Positions 6,235 to 7,126 of a stretch of 7,126 bases of DNA are shown one piece after another. The notes below the pieces were generated by a model, which saw nothing but the letters and a program-made list of their open reading frames with translations, ran no database searches and was not told where the DNA came from. The stretch comes from Bacteroidota bacterium (GTDB lineage Bacteria; Bacteroidota; Bacteroidia; Chitinophagales; Saprospiraceae), in the NCBI GenBank assembly GCA_008501835.1, contig QQUB01000515.1, forward strand, positions 1 through 7,126, written 5' to 3'. Positions within the stretch are counted from its first letter, which is position 1. The number at the start of each line of letters is the position of its first letter. Both the position numbers and the translations under genes were made by a program.

Positions 6235-6242
6235 ATATTCCC

Positions 6243-7126
6243 ATGAACAAAACGATTATTATTCAACTCAGAATTTTATTGATTTTCTTAAGCCTCCTGA
6301 TATTCAAAAATCCAGCCGAGGCTCAAAACATCACGCTTGATTGTACACCGCCGGAACCCATTTGCAGTTTTGATACGCTCGGCTGTACCGGATCGGTTAG
6401 TATTCCTTTTAGCTTGTCTGTTGAAGATGAACAAAACATCATTATCTCGTACCAGATTTCCTTGAATGGGGAAATGCCGGTTGAGGATGTGTATGGAAGT
6501 TTGAGTGGCGTTTATCCCGGATACATTATTTCGGGTAATTATCCGATAGGACAGCATACTTTTGTGGTGACGGCAATACAAGGAGAAGATACCCTGGTGG
6601 CTGATATGGTGTTTAGTGTGGTAGATTGTGTAGCGCCACAAATTGATTGTCTGGATCCGTATTTACTACCGTTTATCCCTCAGCCAGACGGATGTTGTAC
6701 TCAGGTGATTTGGGCCTCGAATATCGTTGCTCAACAAGTAGAGTTATGTAGTGAACCTGTTACTTATACTGTCCACAGGACCGAAGCAATTAATGATGGT
6801 TCAAATATTCCTTCCATAGACCAAATCGGATTGTTGGTTGATTGTAATGATCCTTATGTGTTGGGGGTGACTGTTTATGCCTGGGATGGTGCATTTAATC
6901 CCTATCAACTCCAACCGGATGGAAGTTTGGGTGGTCCAAATTTTTCAAACTGTGAGTTAGTTGTATCTATCACGCCCTATCCCTATTGTGACCCGGAACG
7001 TGATCCGTGGCTGGCTGGAGATATAACAACTGAAGAAGCCGAAGGTGTTGAAGGAGTAACAGTCCAGGTAACAGGAGACCTTATATTGGAAACCCAGACG
7101 GCACAGGATGGATCCTATGAAATTAG
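6243..7126 (+). CDS. Gene D: secreted multidomain paralogue of B and C (3' end off window)
   Basis: The frame is open from ATG 6243 to the edge, giving 294 codons plus 2 bases. The end is missing because the window stops. The signal peptide (MNKTIIIQLR start, cleavage near AEA-Q at 27/28) is two residues longer than in B and C, and the rest aligns with B at a +2 offset. The N-terminal domain carries CSFDTLGC, SLNGEMPVEDVYGSLSG and VVDCVAP, plus an extra Cys at 34 where B and C have Tyr. The HYR-like middle keeps C136, C151-C152, C169, C201, C237 and C249, and the motif QPDGSLGGPNF. Residues from about 257 start the carboxypeptidase-regulatory-like domain (DITTEEAEGVEGVTVQV, AQDGSYEI). By analogy with B and C, a dockerin-like module should follow off-window. 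The minus-strand open frame at 6288-6641 is a shadow of this gene. Confidence 0.9.
   Translation, partial: MNKTIIIQLRILLIFLSLLIFKNPAEAQNITLDCTPPEPICSFDTLGCTGSVSIPFSLSVEDEQNIIISYQISLNGEMPVEDVYGSLSGVYPGYIISGNYPIGQHTFVVTAIQGEDTLVADMVFSVVDCVAPQIDCLDPYLLPFIPQPDGCCTQVIWASNIVAQQVELCSEPVTYTVHRTEAINDGSNIPSIDQIGLLVDCNDPYVLGVTVYAWDGAFNPYQLQPDGSLGGPNFSNCELVVSITPYPYCDPERDPWLAGDITTEEAEGVEGVTVQVTGDLILETQTAQDGSYEI

Noticed and set aside
6288..6641. Minus-strand open frame of 117 codons
   Set aside because: It lies wholly inside gene D, which has a signal peptide and clear homology to B and C. A related antisense frame opposite gene B (3646-3906) shows it follows from conserved sense codons.

Overview
The window looks like a chromosomal segment from a Bacteroidota bacterium, most likely of the class Saprospiria (Saprospiraceae, Lewinellaceae or Haliscomenobacteraceae). 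This rests on several features. There is a secreted FG-GAP/ASPIC protein with an Ig-like tail. There is a run of secreted proteins combining an HYR-like Cys domain, a carboxypeptidase-regulatory-like domain and a dockerin-like domain. Starts lack Shine-Dalgarno sequences, one promoter fits the Bacteroidota TTTG / TAnnTTTG pattern, and the intergenic DNA is full of short 7-bp-period repeats. The genus cannot be determined from the sequence, and no rRNA, tRNA, transposase or CRISPR was seen.

Layout. Positions 1-2310 (minus strand) hold the first 770 codons of a large CRTAC1-like secreted protein that runs off the left edge. It has a signal peptide, a seven-repeat FG-GAP/VCBS propeller, an ASPIC/UnbV domain and Ig-like modules. 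Positions 2311-2656 are a divergent intergenic region with a plausible minus-strand promoter and two 7-bp-period repeat arrays. From 2657 to the right edge, four same-strand paralogous genes follow (called A-D here): A (2657-3259, a short version), B (3478-4758), C (4777-6084) and D (6243 to the edge, incomplete). A and B, and C and D, are separated by repeat-rich spacers. B and C are only 18 bp apart and probably cotranscribed.

B, C and D share a constant N-terminal domain, a divergent Cys-rich middle domain and (seen in B and C, started in D) a constant C-terminal module of carboxypeptidase-regulatory-like plus dockerin-like sequence. A keeps only the C-terminal module behind its own signal peptide. 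The complete members stop right after the dockerin-like module, without the cohesin-like region and type IX secretion sorting domain that I recall following this module in large Saprospiria proteins. The cluster therefore looks like a diversifying family of small exported proteins, perhaps adhesion or matrix components. The function is unproven.

The most unusual signals are: (1) at least five intergenic arrays, built from four different unit sequences, all with a 7-bp period; (2) a constant-variable-constant paralogue array with mosaic DNA similarity suggesting recombination or gene conversion; (3) joint loss of two cysteines in paralogue C, which predicts a disulphide; and (4) a paired dispersed intergenic element plus 28-bp leader upstream of B and D but not C.
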